Below, piece by piece: positions 44,601-54,045 of a stretch of DNA of 64,000 nucleotides. How positions within the stretch are numbered: the stretch's first letter is position 1; each line of letters opens with the position of its first letter. The notes under the pieces were generated by a model. The model made no database searches and was not told where the DNA came from. It saw nothing but the letters and a program-made list of their open reading frames with translations. Location of the stretch: the NCBI GenBank assembly GCA_029834535.1, contig JAQMWT010000024.1, positions 1 to 64,000 of the forward strand. The letters run 5' to 3'. This stretch comes from Chrysophaeum taylorii. Lineage: Eukaryota > Sar > Pelagophyceae > Pelagomonadales > Pelagomonadaceae. The position numbers and the translations under genes were made by a program.

Positions 44601-45300
44601 CCTACGTGCCTGTCTCAAGCCCTCGCTAGTCGCGAGGAGGTCATATGCGCTGGAGTTTACTTCCCAGGTGATCTTCAGAGCTACCATTCTACGGACCGCT
44701 TTTCTAACTGGGGCTCGGCGGCGGCTGCTCTGCGAGGGGGGAGCGCCTCTGAGAGCCTCGCGCTCTTCTCGGGCACGGGCGTTGAAGGCGCGGATCAGAG
44801 GGAGCGCCGCTGCAGAGAGATCACTGTGCCGTAGCCAAACGCGCGACTCAACAAACGCGCGACTCCGAGCCGTAGTACTTGACGAGAGGTACTAACTGCG
44901 ATCTTTTTTCGGCTCGGGCCGCCTACTTTCTTCAATTTCAGGGATGCGAAGATCTGCGGCGATGCATGGCAGTGTCCAAGCAGGTGAGCCCTGAGCACTC
45001 GAGGTGCAGGTGAGCCCTGAGCACTCGAGGTGCACTCGTGGGGCTTCTTCGTGGTTACGGCGGCACGCCACGAGTTGCACAATGCACCCTCCTGCATCAC
45101 CACCAAATGCCCTGCTGATTTGTAGCTTGACGAGTAGAGACTGTCTGCCGCAGCAATGCCAGTCGTTCCGGAGGGAGAGTGTCCGAGACACCTTGGGGCT
45201 ACTGACAAGCTCCGTCGAGGGGGTCAGCGTCAGCACCCCCCAGCGCTAAATTTTCCTGCTGGGGAGGGGGCGTTCGTCGCGCCCGCCCCCCCCGGAAGCG
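41700..45300 (+). pseudogene. spacer with decayed coding sequence between the exostosin genes
   Basis: From about 42400 to 44460 the plus strand shows protein-like stretches that jump between frames and are cut by stops. One is an Ala/Glu/Gln/Arg coiled coil (EALDVEIVVGHFQ, DPAKAQQSIDATKAE). Others look globular (NETENWTRNAYEISDQSAAG; NDPETKTMLDALR; KTLKYYNAAFFF). This looks like one or two host or element genes in advanced decay, family unknown. Before it, 41979-42350 is a plus-strand frame of about 120 codons with an RRKLARGTFQSTIRRGDSFE stretch, also unrecognised. 44979-45030 is a 26-bp direct duplication. The rest is non-coding. Confidence 0.4.
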
Positions 45301-45324
45301 GTCTTTACCCAGCCTTATTCAAGA

Positions 45325-46957
45325 TGATGATGATGATCAGGACTTGAACTTGTGCCTGTAACTGGGCGACACACAGGTCATCATCGCCGCTTATAATGGC
45401 CCGAGTGAGTCATCGTCGACCTTGGCCATGATGACTTTGACGGCAGTAACAACAAAGAGGTTTGCGGCGGTTTACAACGCAGACTGTGAAAGCAAAATAG
45501 CTCTGCTGTCGTAACGGTACTTCGGAAGTGTCATCCGGTTAGTGGTCTAGAGCGGAAGTGCCATTTAAGTCTTCGGCCAAGACGGCGAGTGCGAGCTTGA
45601 CGTAACCAAAGACGCCATCGATCGTAAAGAGGTGTCTGGCCCAAGTCCCGATTCTCCGTCGGCGCGGCGCATCGCCTTGCAATTCAAGGAGAAGTGGTAA
45701 CTGGGAGAGGCTCGAGAAGTCGCAGAGGAAGCCAAGATCGGTGCTCCAGTTGAAGCCCAAATTGATGTACGGGAGGTACGGTTGCGGGTCGCGCAGCATG
45801 CTTACGTATACGGGCAACGAACCAGCTTGAATTGCCTCGTAGATCACAAAGGCAGGTGGAAACGAGCCGCGGGGAGTGATGACCCAGAGCGCCTCTTGGA
45901 GCTCGCGCACAAACTCGTCGTAGGTAAACAAAGGCTCGTCGCGCTGATTCTCTGCGGTGCCATATTTTGCCTTTGGTCCGCCCACGCACGGATGCACGCG
46001 CATGTCGTAGTCTCTAGACCCCGACAACTCGGTGAGGTTGAAGCGAATTTGGTGGGAACACTCACCCGCAAAAAAAGCTCTTCGCTGTTTCTCGGCCTCG
46101 AAGGGCACCTCTGTTCGATGCAACAAGGGTATCGGGATCCAACGACGCGAGCGCTTTTTCTCGAGATACGTTCCCTTAGGGAGTTTTCTTGCAAACAGCT
46201 CCGTCGACGCGTGCTCGGCTAAAGAAAGAGCGTTAAGCCGCGAATCGAAGATGACGCCAAACTTTCGAGCTTCCCAAGCAAAGTCTGACTGCTTGCACTT
46301 GACGAAATCGGGTGTCGCTTGGCCGTACCTGCCCGCGTTGTCTCACTTCAAGGTGGAGGCAGAAAAACGCTACAGACGGTCTGAGAAGACATCTTGTCCA
46401 CAAGAGGAGACACAGACAACTGTTCGCAATACAGCCAGCCGCAGACAGGTACACATGCACGCGCGTGGTCGCAGCCGACGTGGACTCGAACTCTGGTAAT
46501 AAAATCTCTCTACGTGACAAAGTGGTCGAATGACTCGTTCAAACCTCGGATGAAAACCATTGCGTCCGCTACGTAATTGCAATGATGAAACCGGTCCCAC
46601 GTTTCAACGAGAGTGTGCCACGGTAAAGGCACGTACACGAATCTTCCAAACATAGGCATTTCCCGTCGCCAGAGCAAATACAAGTCGTACGTAAACTTTA
46701 GCTTCGCGGAGCTAGATGTGGCCCAGAATTTATCGCATTCGTCGAGGATTCGGGTTTGGTATGCGATCCACTCGGGATCCGCCGGCGCTCGTCGCCGCGC
46801 GGCGAGCTCCGAGGCTAGCCATTCGGCACTTGTAGGATGCGTCGTCTTTCCATCGACGACTGCTTGGGGCAGTTTAAGGTCAGATAATAAAACCGCATCG
46901 AGCCGAGTTTTCGGATACTTCTTCGTCTTCGTCTGCCTACCGTCCGCGAGCGCCAAC
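45325..46957. repeat. segmental duplication, copy 2 (holds exostosin gene 2)
   Basis: Partner of 39957-41572 in direct orientation. Differences are scattered single bases, a 4-base difference inside the intron and one short cluster in exon 1. Homology ends close to the start codons, so the two genes have different 5' flanks. Confidence 0.85.
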
Positions 46958-46977
46958 ACCACCCAAACACCGTGCAT
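45539..46977 (-). CDS. exostosin-like (GT47) glycosyltransferase, gene 2, two exons
   Basis: Exons 46514-46977 and 45539-46328 with a 185-nt GT-AG intron give 417 residues, the same as gene 1. The N-terminus differs (MHGVWVVLALADG) because the duplication ends near the start, yet it is again short and hydrophobic. The exostosin block is intact: EALWVITPRGSFPPAFVIYE and EAIQAGSLPVYVSMLRD. The clearest change from gene 1 is a run of substitutions in exon 1 (FWATSSSAKLKFTYD against FWVAASSSRFRFSYD). Different 5' flanks imply different promoters. Substrate unknown. Confidence 0.85.
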
Positions 46978-48593
46978 TCCGTCACCTCCTGTCCGCGTGC
47001 GCTCTCGCCTGTTGTGTGGCAACCTTGACAGCGGGTAAGCTTCAGTTGTCGAGGAGGGACATTGCCGTTGAATCGCACCCCGGGCTCTTACAGCGACTAC
47101 TTGCGGCGTAAAGTTGCACCCTCTCCCCCTCATGCTGCGCAATGCAAATATTACGAGAATACGACAGGCGAAGAATCTTCAAGCTTCTGCACGACACGCG
47201 CCGGGACGGCGCGCGATGGTCGCAGGTCGCAGCTTGTTTCGAGGACGTCGCACGCCTCAAGAAACTCAGGAATTTTCTCTTTTTGCCTGGCGGCCTTAAG
47301 TTTTAACCCTCTTGGGGTCCCCACTCAGGATGCCGCCCAGCTCCCCGCCACGTCAATTCCCACCCACTCTGAGCAGTCGACAAGTAAAAACCAGCACAAA
47401 TGGCAACTCGCCTCTCCTCGACGGGTCCTACCGCCCCATCAGATAAACTAAGGTTAGTTTTGTTGTTGATTTTTTTTCCGCCCAGGTGTGCAAGCTGTCC
47501 GAGACGAGAGTGTGTTCCGGGCTATCAGTCATTAGGACCCCAAGATCGACAGCGATGCGACGTTACCGAGCGATGTGCCTGATCAGCTCTCGCATATTCC
47601 TCGATGTTGACGCCATCCGCTGAATCGGGATTACGATCTCTAAGTTCTCTTTGTTGGCGCAATGATGTTGACACCGATCAATCTAGTGCTGTTGTTGAAG
47701 CATACTTTTTTTGACTGCACGCACGATTGATTTCCCACCAGAGAAATGAAGCATCCGTCGGTGCCCTCTCTCGATAAGCGTGGGGGTGTTCCCTTTCTCA
47801 TACGACGGCCATGCCAGACCGGCGATGGAGCGAGTCTCGCGGGGATGGATCGACGGGATGCGGCGTTTTCGTCCATTTGGCGTTGAGATTGTGCTCGCGA
47901 TGCTCAATATGGGCATTCCGAGACCTCGCCGAATCACACGCAGCGCCCGGCCAAAGATCTGGCGCCGCCGCTTGTTGGTGCTGTCCGCGGGCATGTCGTC
48001 GTGAATTCCCCATCACGGATCGCGTACTAGCCAAGGTCGACCTCGCCCATGGGGAACGCAGCGGCGCCTTCAGCAACTAGCGCGCGCTTTTGGTGAAATT
48101 GGGGGGGGTGGTTCGCACATTGGGTTGCTCGTTGGACTGATGGCAGATCGGTCATCATCTTCGTCGGCACGACGTGGTGTTTTGTTTGAGACATGGTGAC
48201 CAGCGAATTCTGGACCCGAATGAATTAAGTCGGCCAAGAGCAGCGCACACTTCGGTGCGGCGTTAATGTCACCACAAAAAAGTGCGTCGTGTTGGCATCA
48301 TCATCGAGGCGTAGACAGACATCATCCGCCGCGGCAATCAATCCGAACGATGCATGCCACCACCACGAATTTACCACTAGGCTTCCTTCCTTCCAGGACA
48401 AAATTACTGCAACAACTAAACGTACAACCAACAGAGGATTTATTGATATTCCGCGACTCCGCGGCCACCACCGATGGCCTGATTATTATTCAAACATCGC
48501 AGAAAAAGAAGAAGAAGAAGAAGAAGAAGAAGAAGAAGAAAGAGCGTTTCTCGTTGTCATTATTACTCAAAGAGATCAGATCTATATCTATAT
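46978..48593. other. intergenic region, no confident gene
   Basis: Short open frames on both strands (for example 47683-48080) overlap and show no domain. A GAA run lies at 48502-48541 and a TATCTA repeat near 48582-48598. Confidence 0.45.
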
Positions 48594-50195
48594 CTATCTG
48601 GGCCTAGACTTCGGGACGTGGGTGGCGGTGCCGGGTATCTCGAGGACGCTCGGTGCGTTTGGCGCACCAAAGTCATCATCATCGTCCGGTCCGAATTGGG
48701 CCGTCGTGGCGGGCGACCAGAAGGGGCGCGCCGCGTCCATCAAGGGGTCGTCGGGGGGCGTGTCGGTCAAGAGATAGTCCTTCGCCTCTTCCGGACAGAC
48801 GGTGGTGAGGAGGTCCTCGCGGAGCTGGACGAGCCTGGCAAGCCAGTACGTGTCTCTCACCGACTGGCGCTTGGCAACCAGCAAGTTGTCGAAGATGTTG
48901 CGGGCCGTCCGCAGGAATTTCGCTCTGGTGTTGGGTCCCATATTGTCCCAGTTCTGGGCGAGGACGAGGGTCCTGACCTCCTGGTCCTTGAGGTTCAAGA
49001 CGGTGTCAAAGACGTCGATTTCGTAGGAGTAGTCTTTGGCGAGTTCGGAATAGACGGTGTTCCGGACGCCCTCGAGGACCATGCGGAAGTCGGAGTGGGG
49101 AGATTCGTTTTGAATCGCGTGCGACAAATAGGCCACAAAGTCCGAGTCGAACCTAACCCTGAGGTCCTTGAGAGCGTCGCTCGCTCGGCCCTCTTTCGCA
49201 GCCTCGCAGACGAGCTGGATTGTCTCGAGATGTTGCTTCTCCGCCGTCGCCGCCATCTCTGCGAGCAAGGTCGCGAGCTCGATGGCGCGCTTGTTCATGA
49301 TCTCGAGGGTTTCGGCGAGGCTCGGGTCTCTGTCGAGCGTTTCCTTGATCAAGAATGCGAAGGAATCGTCGAGCAGGACGTCGCGGTACGCGTCTAGGAC
49401 GAGGTCGCGGTTCTCGCAATCGAGCTCGCGAACGAGGACGTTGAACTTGGCACGCATCTCGGGGCTGGGCGGCGACGCGGCGCGGTTATTGCCTCGAGCC
49501 CACGCGGGACTCTCGTCGACGGCCTCGCGCTGCTCTTCCGGACGCGGCGGCGGACCGGCGAAGATGTCGATGCCGCCCTCGAGGCCCCTCAAACTCACCG
49601 GAAAGGTGGGGGTCGGGGCGTCGAAGAGCTCGGTGCTCTCGCCGCGCTCCTCGGCTGCTCGTTTCGCCAGCTCCTCGCCCTTGGCGAACATCTGCCGAAC
49701 GTGGTCGTCGGGCTCTGGAATCTCAATCAGATCGAGGGCGCTCTTCGCGAACTCGGGGCCGTAGTCCCCTCGGTACAAGTTCGGGTCGAGCTCCTCTTTC
49801 ATCCGCGGCGCGCAGCAGAGGTGCTCGGCGTCTCGCCGGAGGTGGCCGACGACCTTGTCGGCCGCGTCTCGCGCCAGATGCGACGCCTGGTCCCCGCCGC
49901 CCGCCGATACCCTCGAGACTACCAGCCGTCCGAAGGGTGCCTCGCCCCCGGGACTCTCCACCACGCAATCCAGACCCTCCTCGGGCATGACCGTAAACCG
50001 GAGTTCGACACCCCTCAACCCCGCCCGCGCGCAGAGCGGCATTTGCGCGTTGTGAACGACCTCGCTCCGCGCGCACCACGCCTCGAGCCACCCCATCACC
50101 TCCGGCTGCGGCGCGCGGAATGGCATCTCCAGCACCACCTCCGGCGCGAGCCCCCGCGAAGAAGAGATCAACAGCAGCAGCAACCAGATCATCAT
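48594..50195 (-). CDS. uncharacterised secreted or plastid-targeted protein with signal peptide
   Basis: 533 residues, single exon. MMIWLLLLLISSSRGLAPEV is a clear signal peptide. In algae with secondary plastids such a signal followed by a transit-like region can direct import into the plastid, but the usual Phe at the cleavage site is not present. The middle (about residues 230-450) is helix-rich and acidic (LLDDSFAFLIKETLDRDPSL, NKRAIELATLLAEMAATAEK). The tail is Asp/Pro-rich. I recognise no family. The start lies 124 bp from the start of the divergent gene at 50320, so they may share a promoter. Confidence 0.7.
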   Translation of the reverse strand: MMIWLLLLLISSSRGLAPEVVLEMPFRAPQPEVMGWLEAWCARSEVVHNAQMPLCARAGLRGVELRFTVMPEEGLDCVVESPGGEAPFGRLVVSRVSAGGGDQASHLARDAADKVVGHLRRDAEHLCCAPRMKEELDPNLYRGDYGPEFAKSALDLIEIPEPDDHVRQMFAKGEELAKRAAEERGESTELFDAPTPTFPVSLRGLEGGIDIFAGPPPRPEEQREAVDESPAWARGNNRAASPPSPEMRAKFNVLVRELDCENRDLVLDAYRDVLLDDSFAFLIKETLDRDPSLAETLEIMNKRAIELATLLAEMAATAEKQHLETIQLVCEAAKEGRASDALKDLRVRFDSDFVAYLSHAIQNESPHSDFRMVLEGVRNTVYSELAKDYSYEIDVFDTVLNLKDQEVRTLVLAQNWDNMGPNTRAKFLRTARNIFDNLLVAKRQSVRDTYWLARLVQLREDLLTTVCPEEAKDYLLTDTPPDDPLMDAARPFWSPATTAQFGPDDDDDFGAPNAPSVLEIPGTATHVPKSRPR

Positions 50196-50319
50196 CGATC
50201 GATCGCTTGAGGGTTAGGGACCGTCGCCGAACCGAAACTCGCCACGTGGTCGTGGCGTGGAATGTGGTATCCTGCTTTGGGCAACAAGGCTCCTATCTTT
50301 ACTACTAAACCGTCAGAAC

Positions 50320-50967
50320 ATGAAGCGGTACGAGAGAATGGCGGACTTGACTCGGGTCATCGCCGAGTTCGCCGACGGACGCATCGTCACGCCCAAGGAG
50401 GGCGCGATCGAAGTCCGCGTCAGGCTCGAATACGTGCGCCTCCTCTGTCTACTACTACGGACGTTTGACCTTTGGAAACATCCAGGTCTACGCTTTGGGG
50501 GTGGGGACGCCCACCCACCTCGAGCTCCGGGAAGCAGACTCCGACAAGTTCTTCGCGACGATGAGCGGTGGCGACACGATCCTCATCAACAAAAGGGACC
50601 TCGACATCGCGGCCCACATACTCGGACCCGACGCGAGAGAGGTCGTCGTGCAGTTCCGCTGCCTCCTCACCATCGGCTGCGAGTGCATCGACCTCGCGCG
50701 CTGCTCGACGTGAGAACACCCTTTCTTATCAAATGACGGGATTGTCGCAGGTCGCGGACCCTCGCGCCGCTCGCGCGCAAGTGTCGCGGCGATGGCGAAA
50801 GTCTCGTTCGCGTCGACAGACCTTTCTACCACGTCCGCGCCTCCCGCGTCGCGGACCTCTTCGACGAGATCAAGGCCGAAGCGGCCACCTTTTGCCACCT
50901 CTTCGCGGTCTTTCCGCCGGGCTGCGACCCGCTCCTTCGTACGCGGGATCATCAAGTGACGGACTGA
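50320..50967 (+). CDS. uncharacterised 184-residue protein, three exons with tiny introns
   Basis: Exons 50320-50433, 50486-50709 and 50751-50967 are separated by GT-AG introns of 52 and 41 nt. The joined frame is open for 184 codons and ends at TGA 50965-50967. Both introns end in a CAG acceptor, and the second has a GTGAGA donor. The protein has predicted strands in the middle (TPTHLELREADSDKFFATMS, GDTILINKRDLDIAAHILGP) and a helix near the end (SRVADLFDEIKAEAATFCHL). No family recognised. Without the introns the frame is broken twice, so the gene model rests on the splice sites and on the protein-like character of all three pieces. Confidence 0.6.
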
Positions 50968-51274
50968 AACAACAACAAACAAGCCTCTCCGACATATATA
51001 TTTTCCCTCCACAATCAATCTACGACGAAGAGGACACATCTGGTGATCTCGAGGAGAACACACACACTCCATTCTTCTTCTTCTTCTTCTTCTTCTTCTT
51101 CTCTCGGCAGTGACGTCAATTGGGGCGGGCGCGACGACGAGGAGAAAAAAAAATGTCCCATTTCACCAAGGAGTCCGTCCGATTTCACGAGACTATATAC
51201 TGTACACAGTAAGAGTAGTACGTGGTGTTGTAGGAAACAACAAATATTTCAGGGCTTCCTTCACACACAGGGTT

Positions 51275-51310
<36 letters not shown>

Positions 51311-51355
51311 TCAGTGTGGGCTTGAAAGAGTTCGGTTCGCGGCAGGTTCCAGGAA
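50968..51355. other. spacer with CTT and CTTT microsatellites
   Basis: A CTT run lies at about 51074-51105. A TTTC run of about ten units lies at 51273-51313 and ends in TTTCAG, which looks like a splice acceptor with an unusually regular pyrimidine tract. No gene is seen in it. Confidence 0.55.
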
Positions 51356-51679
51356 TTGATCGCATGGTGGGTCTGGGTGGGCGGCGGCGACCGAAAAGAT
51401 GACAACGATGTCTCGCAGCATTCGCCGGCGACGGTCCCCAAGACGCGGACCTTGTCGACCGTGCCTCCAATCCCCACAGATCCGTCGTCGGGGAAGAGGT
51501 CGTCGTCGAGCAACGACGCGATCATCATGACGACCGTCGCCGTTGGTGTCGCGGCCGCGTGCGCCGTGGTCATCGTATTGTGCTACTTTCGGCTCCGACG
51601 ATCGAGGTTACCTCCCGAACCCAACGGAACATTGTTCGAAATGGTCGCGTCCCGGCAGAACCCGAAAAAACTGTCCTGA
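51356..51679 (+). CDS. possible 3' exon of a small single-pass membrane protein
   Basis: An open frame of about 107 codons ending at 51679. It has one strong membrane segment (TTVAVGVAAACAVVIVLCYF) followed by a basic flank (RLRRSRLP) and a short tail. The first ATG in frame is at 51527, just before the membrane segment, but a splice acceptor upstream (TTTCAG near 51315 or CCAG near 51350) would let the Ser/Pro/Thr-rich part be coding too. No family recognised. Confidence 0.35.
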   Translation: MIAWWVWVGGGDRKDDNDVSQHSPATVPKTRTLSTVPPIPTDPSSGKRSSSSNDAIIMTTVAVGVAAACAVVIVLCYFRLRRSRLPPEPNGTLFEMVASRQNPKKLS

Positions 51680-51876
51680 TGGGCGACTTGCTGTGCCGCC
51701 GCCGCACCCCTCGTGACGCCCTCCTTCGACCATAGTAGCTCCGTGCCATCGGTCCCCTGGCACCGCCCGGAGGACTCGCCCAACGTTTTCTCCGCCGCGG
51801 GGTCTCTATCACCCCCCCATCGTATCTGGTGAGAACAACAACTCCTACTTGTTATTATTACTACAGCCGGTCTTCG

Positions 51877-52164
51877 TCACTCGTCGGCGGCCCTCCTACC
51901 CTCCTGCTGCTGCTGGGGAGCCTTGAGCTTGACTTCGTAGTTGCCGCGCTCGTTGAGCCTGCCCTGCACAACGTTGTTCCGCAAAAAATCCTCCAAGTCG
52001 TTCACGTCAGACAAAAGTTTCGCGAGTGCTTCGCCCGACGCTTCGCGGTTCGCGAAAAATTCGCTCCGAAGCTTATCGCGGCCCGCGACCAGCGCCTCGG
52101 AGTCGCCGGCGAACAGACGCCGCGCGGCGCGGAGCAATCGCCGGTACGCGACCGTCCCCGACAT
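51877..52164 (-). CDS. LYRM7: LYR-motif mitochondrial assembly factor, LYRM7/MZM1-like
   Basis: 95 residues, typical for the Complex1_LYR family. The N-terminal AYRRLLRAARRLF is the LYR-type motif followed by the conserved Phe. KLRSEFFANREA matches the second helix, and DLEDFLRNNVVQGRLNERGN matches the L..NVVQG block that marks LYRM7/MZM1 rather than other LYR proteins. In yeast and mammals this factor holds the Rieske iron-sulfur protein in the mitochondrial matrix before its insertion into complex III. Start ATG is at 52164. Alternative: another small LYR protein of the same fold. Confidence 0.82.
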   Translation of the reverse strand: MSGTVAYRRLLRAARRLFAGDSEALVAGRDKLRSEFFANREASGEALAKLLSDVNDLEDFLRNNVVQGRLNERGNYEVKLKAPQQQQEGRRAADE

Positions 52165-52248
52165 ATAACCTTTCCCTCACTGTATTATGAAAGGGAGGGT
52201 AAGCGCAGCATATCCTTACTACTCATCGACAGATGTTTGTCTGTCTGT

Positions 52249-52447
52249 CTTTAAATGTCGACTGCTAAGAGGGGGTGTGTGTGGGGCATGAAGGATGTGG
52301 GTGGGTTTGTGGGGTATGAGGGATGTGCCTGACGGGCGGAGATAAGTCTTTAAATGTCGACTGCTAAGAGGGGGGTGTGTGTGGGGAGCATGAAGGATGT
52401 GGGTGGGTTTGTGGGGTACGAGGGATGTGCCTGACGGGCGGAGATAA
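52249..52447. repeat. 98-bp direct tandem duplication
   Basis: Two units, 52249-52346 and 52347-52447, each begin GTCTTTAAATGTCGACTGCTA or its near equal and end GGGCGGAGATAA. They differ only by a few added bases. The units are G/T-rich. No function seen. Confidence 0.85.
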
Positions 52448-52619
52448 GTACGCGGGACCTAGTCCGGGTCATCGCCGAGGCGTGGGGCAGGTGAAGAGAG
52501 GACGGGCCCCGCCCGTAGGTCGTACGCGTGCTGCCGCCGGACGTATGTACAGATATACACCAGAGATAAGTCCCTCGATTTAGGGTAAGGATCAGGTAGG
52601 CCCGCGAGCCAGGCAGCCA

Positions 52620-53215
52620 TTGATCCTCCAAGCCGTCTACGGCGACCTCGCAGACTGTTTCCACGACCCGCGGCGGCTCTTTCAGCGCGCCATTCTCACG
52701 CCCCGTCGAAACGATGTTGTCGATGCTGACAACGCGCGCATGACCGCGGCCTTTTTTTCCCGGAGACGAGGCGTCGGAGTTCTTTTCGGCCGACTAGGTT
52801 GGGTCGGAAGCCGACGCCGCGTTCTTTACAGTCGAGTTTTCGACTCCCTGACAACCAACGGCATGCTGACTTTGATCGCGAGCTTAAAGTCTTCGCAACC
52901 TCGACCCGTCGCACGGCCACTGCAACGGTACCAGATACATGATCGATCGTGTCGTGTCACCGAGGCTCCTCCAACCTGTATCCCTCAAGCCCCACCGACG
53001 CCAAACGATCAACAAGAGCCAGAGGCAGACGCCCCGCAAGGTCGGCGTCCTCTTGCCCAAGCCCGTCCTCTGTCACGTCCAGCGCTACGTGGCTCTCTGT
53101 CGATCGGCAACCCCGAGAATATGCTCTTCTGAGTCGACGACTCCACCCTACCCCACACGTGCTGCGCAATACCGACAAGCCCCCTCCCGGCGTCTACACG
53201 CGCACTGTAGGTGAA
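52620..53215 (+). pseudogene. Helitron PIF1-like helicase remnant
   Basis: The first piece (VYGDLADCFHDPRRLFQRAI then LTPRRNDVVDADN) matches the helicase region before ILTPTN...VD. After frame changes come LRNLDPSHGHCNGTRYMI, equal to the LLRNLDP..GLCNGTR motif, then INKSQRQTPRKVGVLLPKPV and YVALCRSATP, equal to the INKSQGQT...LYVALSR helicase motif VI region. These blocks in this order are typical of Helitron RepHel proteins. At least three frame changes or stops separate them, and the Rep half is absent, so this is a dead fragment of a rolling-circle transposon. Confidence 0.75.
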
Positions 53216-53555
53216 CTTATTGGGACAAGGTGAACTTACTGGGGTTAGAGATTGGGACTAGGTGAGCTGAGTGACCAGGTGAACTTACTGGGACCAGGTG
53301 AGCTTACTGGGGTTTTTAGAGTAAACTCAATGGTTGGCGGCGCGTGCGGATCAAAGCAGCTTGGGTTGGCGGGGGTGAGAGCGACGAGCTCAAAGGAGAG
53401 TGGGGTGAGTGGGTGTGAGCACGAATGGGTTTACGCCGAACTTACTGGGGTTAGAGATTTTGACTAGGTGAACTTACTGGGAGCAGGTGAACTTAACAGA
53501 AACAGGTGAACTTACTGGGGTTAGAGATAGTTGAACTTACTGGCCTACACTTGTA
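53205..53555. repeat. irregular array of GTGAACTTACTGGGG motifs
   Basis: About nine copies of (A/G)GTGAACTTACTGGG(G/A), some followed by TTAGAGATT, are spread unevenly from 53210 to 53550 and end 11-20 bp before the MBD-like start codon. Spacing varies from 16 bp to over 100 bp. It could be the decayed end of the Helitron or a promoter-proximal repeat. Confidence 0.75.
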
Positions 53556-53565
53556 CAATAATAAA

Positions 53566-53979
53566 ATGATGGTCACCGAAGCGGAACGGGACGATGCGCG
53601 GTTGATCATCTCGAGCGCGATCCAGACGCTCCTGAAACGCAGAAAGGACAAGCGCGAGCTGACGCCGACGGAGGTGCAGGCGTGTTCGGTGAAGAGGGAG
53701 CGGCTCGTAGAGTACATCGAGAAGCTCGGGGGACCTGTTTTGGGGGACGACTGGTGGTGCGAGTGCGAGATGCGGAGGGGGGGGTCGTCGCAGGGAAGTT
53801 ACGACTTTTACTTCTACCACCAGTCCGCCGCCAACAAGAACCACCGCTTCCGGAGCAACGCGGACGTGGCTCGGTTTCTCGGCCTGCACCCCCCGGAGAG
53901 ACCCAAGAAGGTGGCGAAAAAAGCCGCCCTGCAAGAACAACAACCCCCAGATTTCCCCGATGATCCCCTAGAAGAATAA
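53566..53979 (+). CDS. small methyl-CpG-binding-domain (MBD)-like protein
   Basis: 137 residues, one exon. Residues 1-60 are charged and helical. Residues about 65-106 read WWCECEMRRGGSSQGSYDFY, then FYHQSAANKNHRFRSNADVA and RFLGL. They match the MBD pattern: Trp, R-x-x-G-x-S-x-G-x-x-D-x-Y, a strand, then FRS and the following helix. In animals and plants this fold reads methylated CpG in DNA. The tail is Lys/Pro/Glu-rich. Whether the residues that contact 5-methylcytosine are conserved cannot be settled by eye. The gene follows a repeat array and the Helitron fragment and faces the kinase gene tail to tail (66 bp). Confidence 0.72.
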   Translation: MMVTEAERDDARLIISSAIQTLLKRRKDKRELTPTEVQACSVKRERLVEYIEKLGGPVLGDDWWCECEMRRGGSSQGSYDFYFYHQSAANKNHRFRSNADVARFLGLHPPERPKKVAKKAALQEQQPPDFPDDPLEE

Positions 53980-54045
53980 ATAATACTAGACGCACCGCGA
54001 ACGAGCAGCGACCAGTGTGGTGGTGGTGGTGGTGGTATAATTTTA

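Noticed and set aside
47683-48080. Overlapping frames of 75-100 codons on both strands
   Set aside because: No frame dominates, no domain is visible, and composition alone explains the lack of stops.
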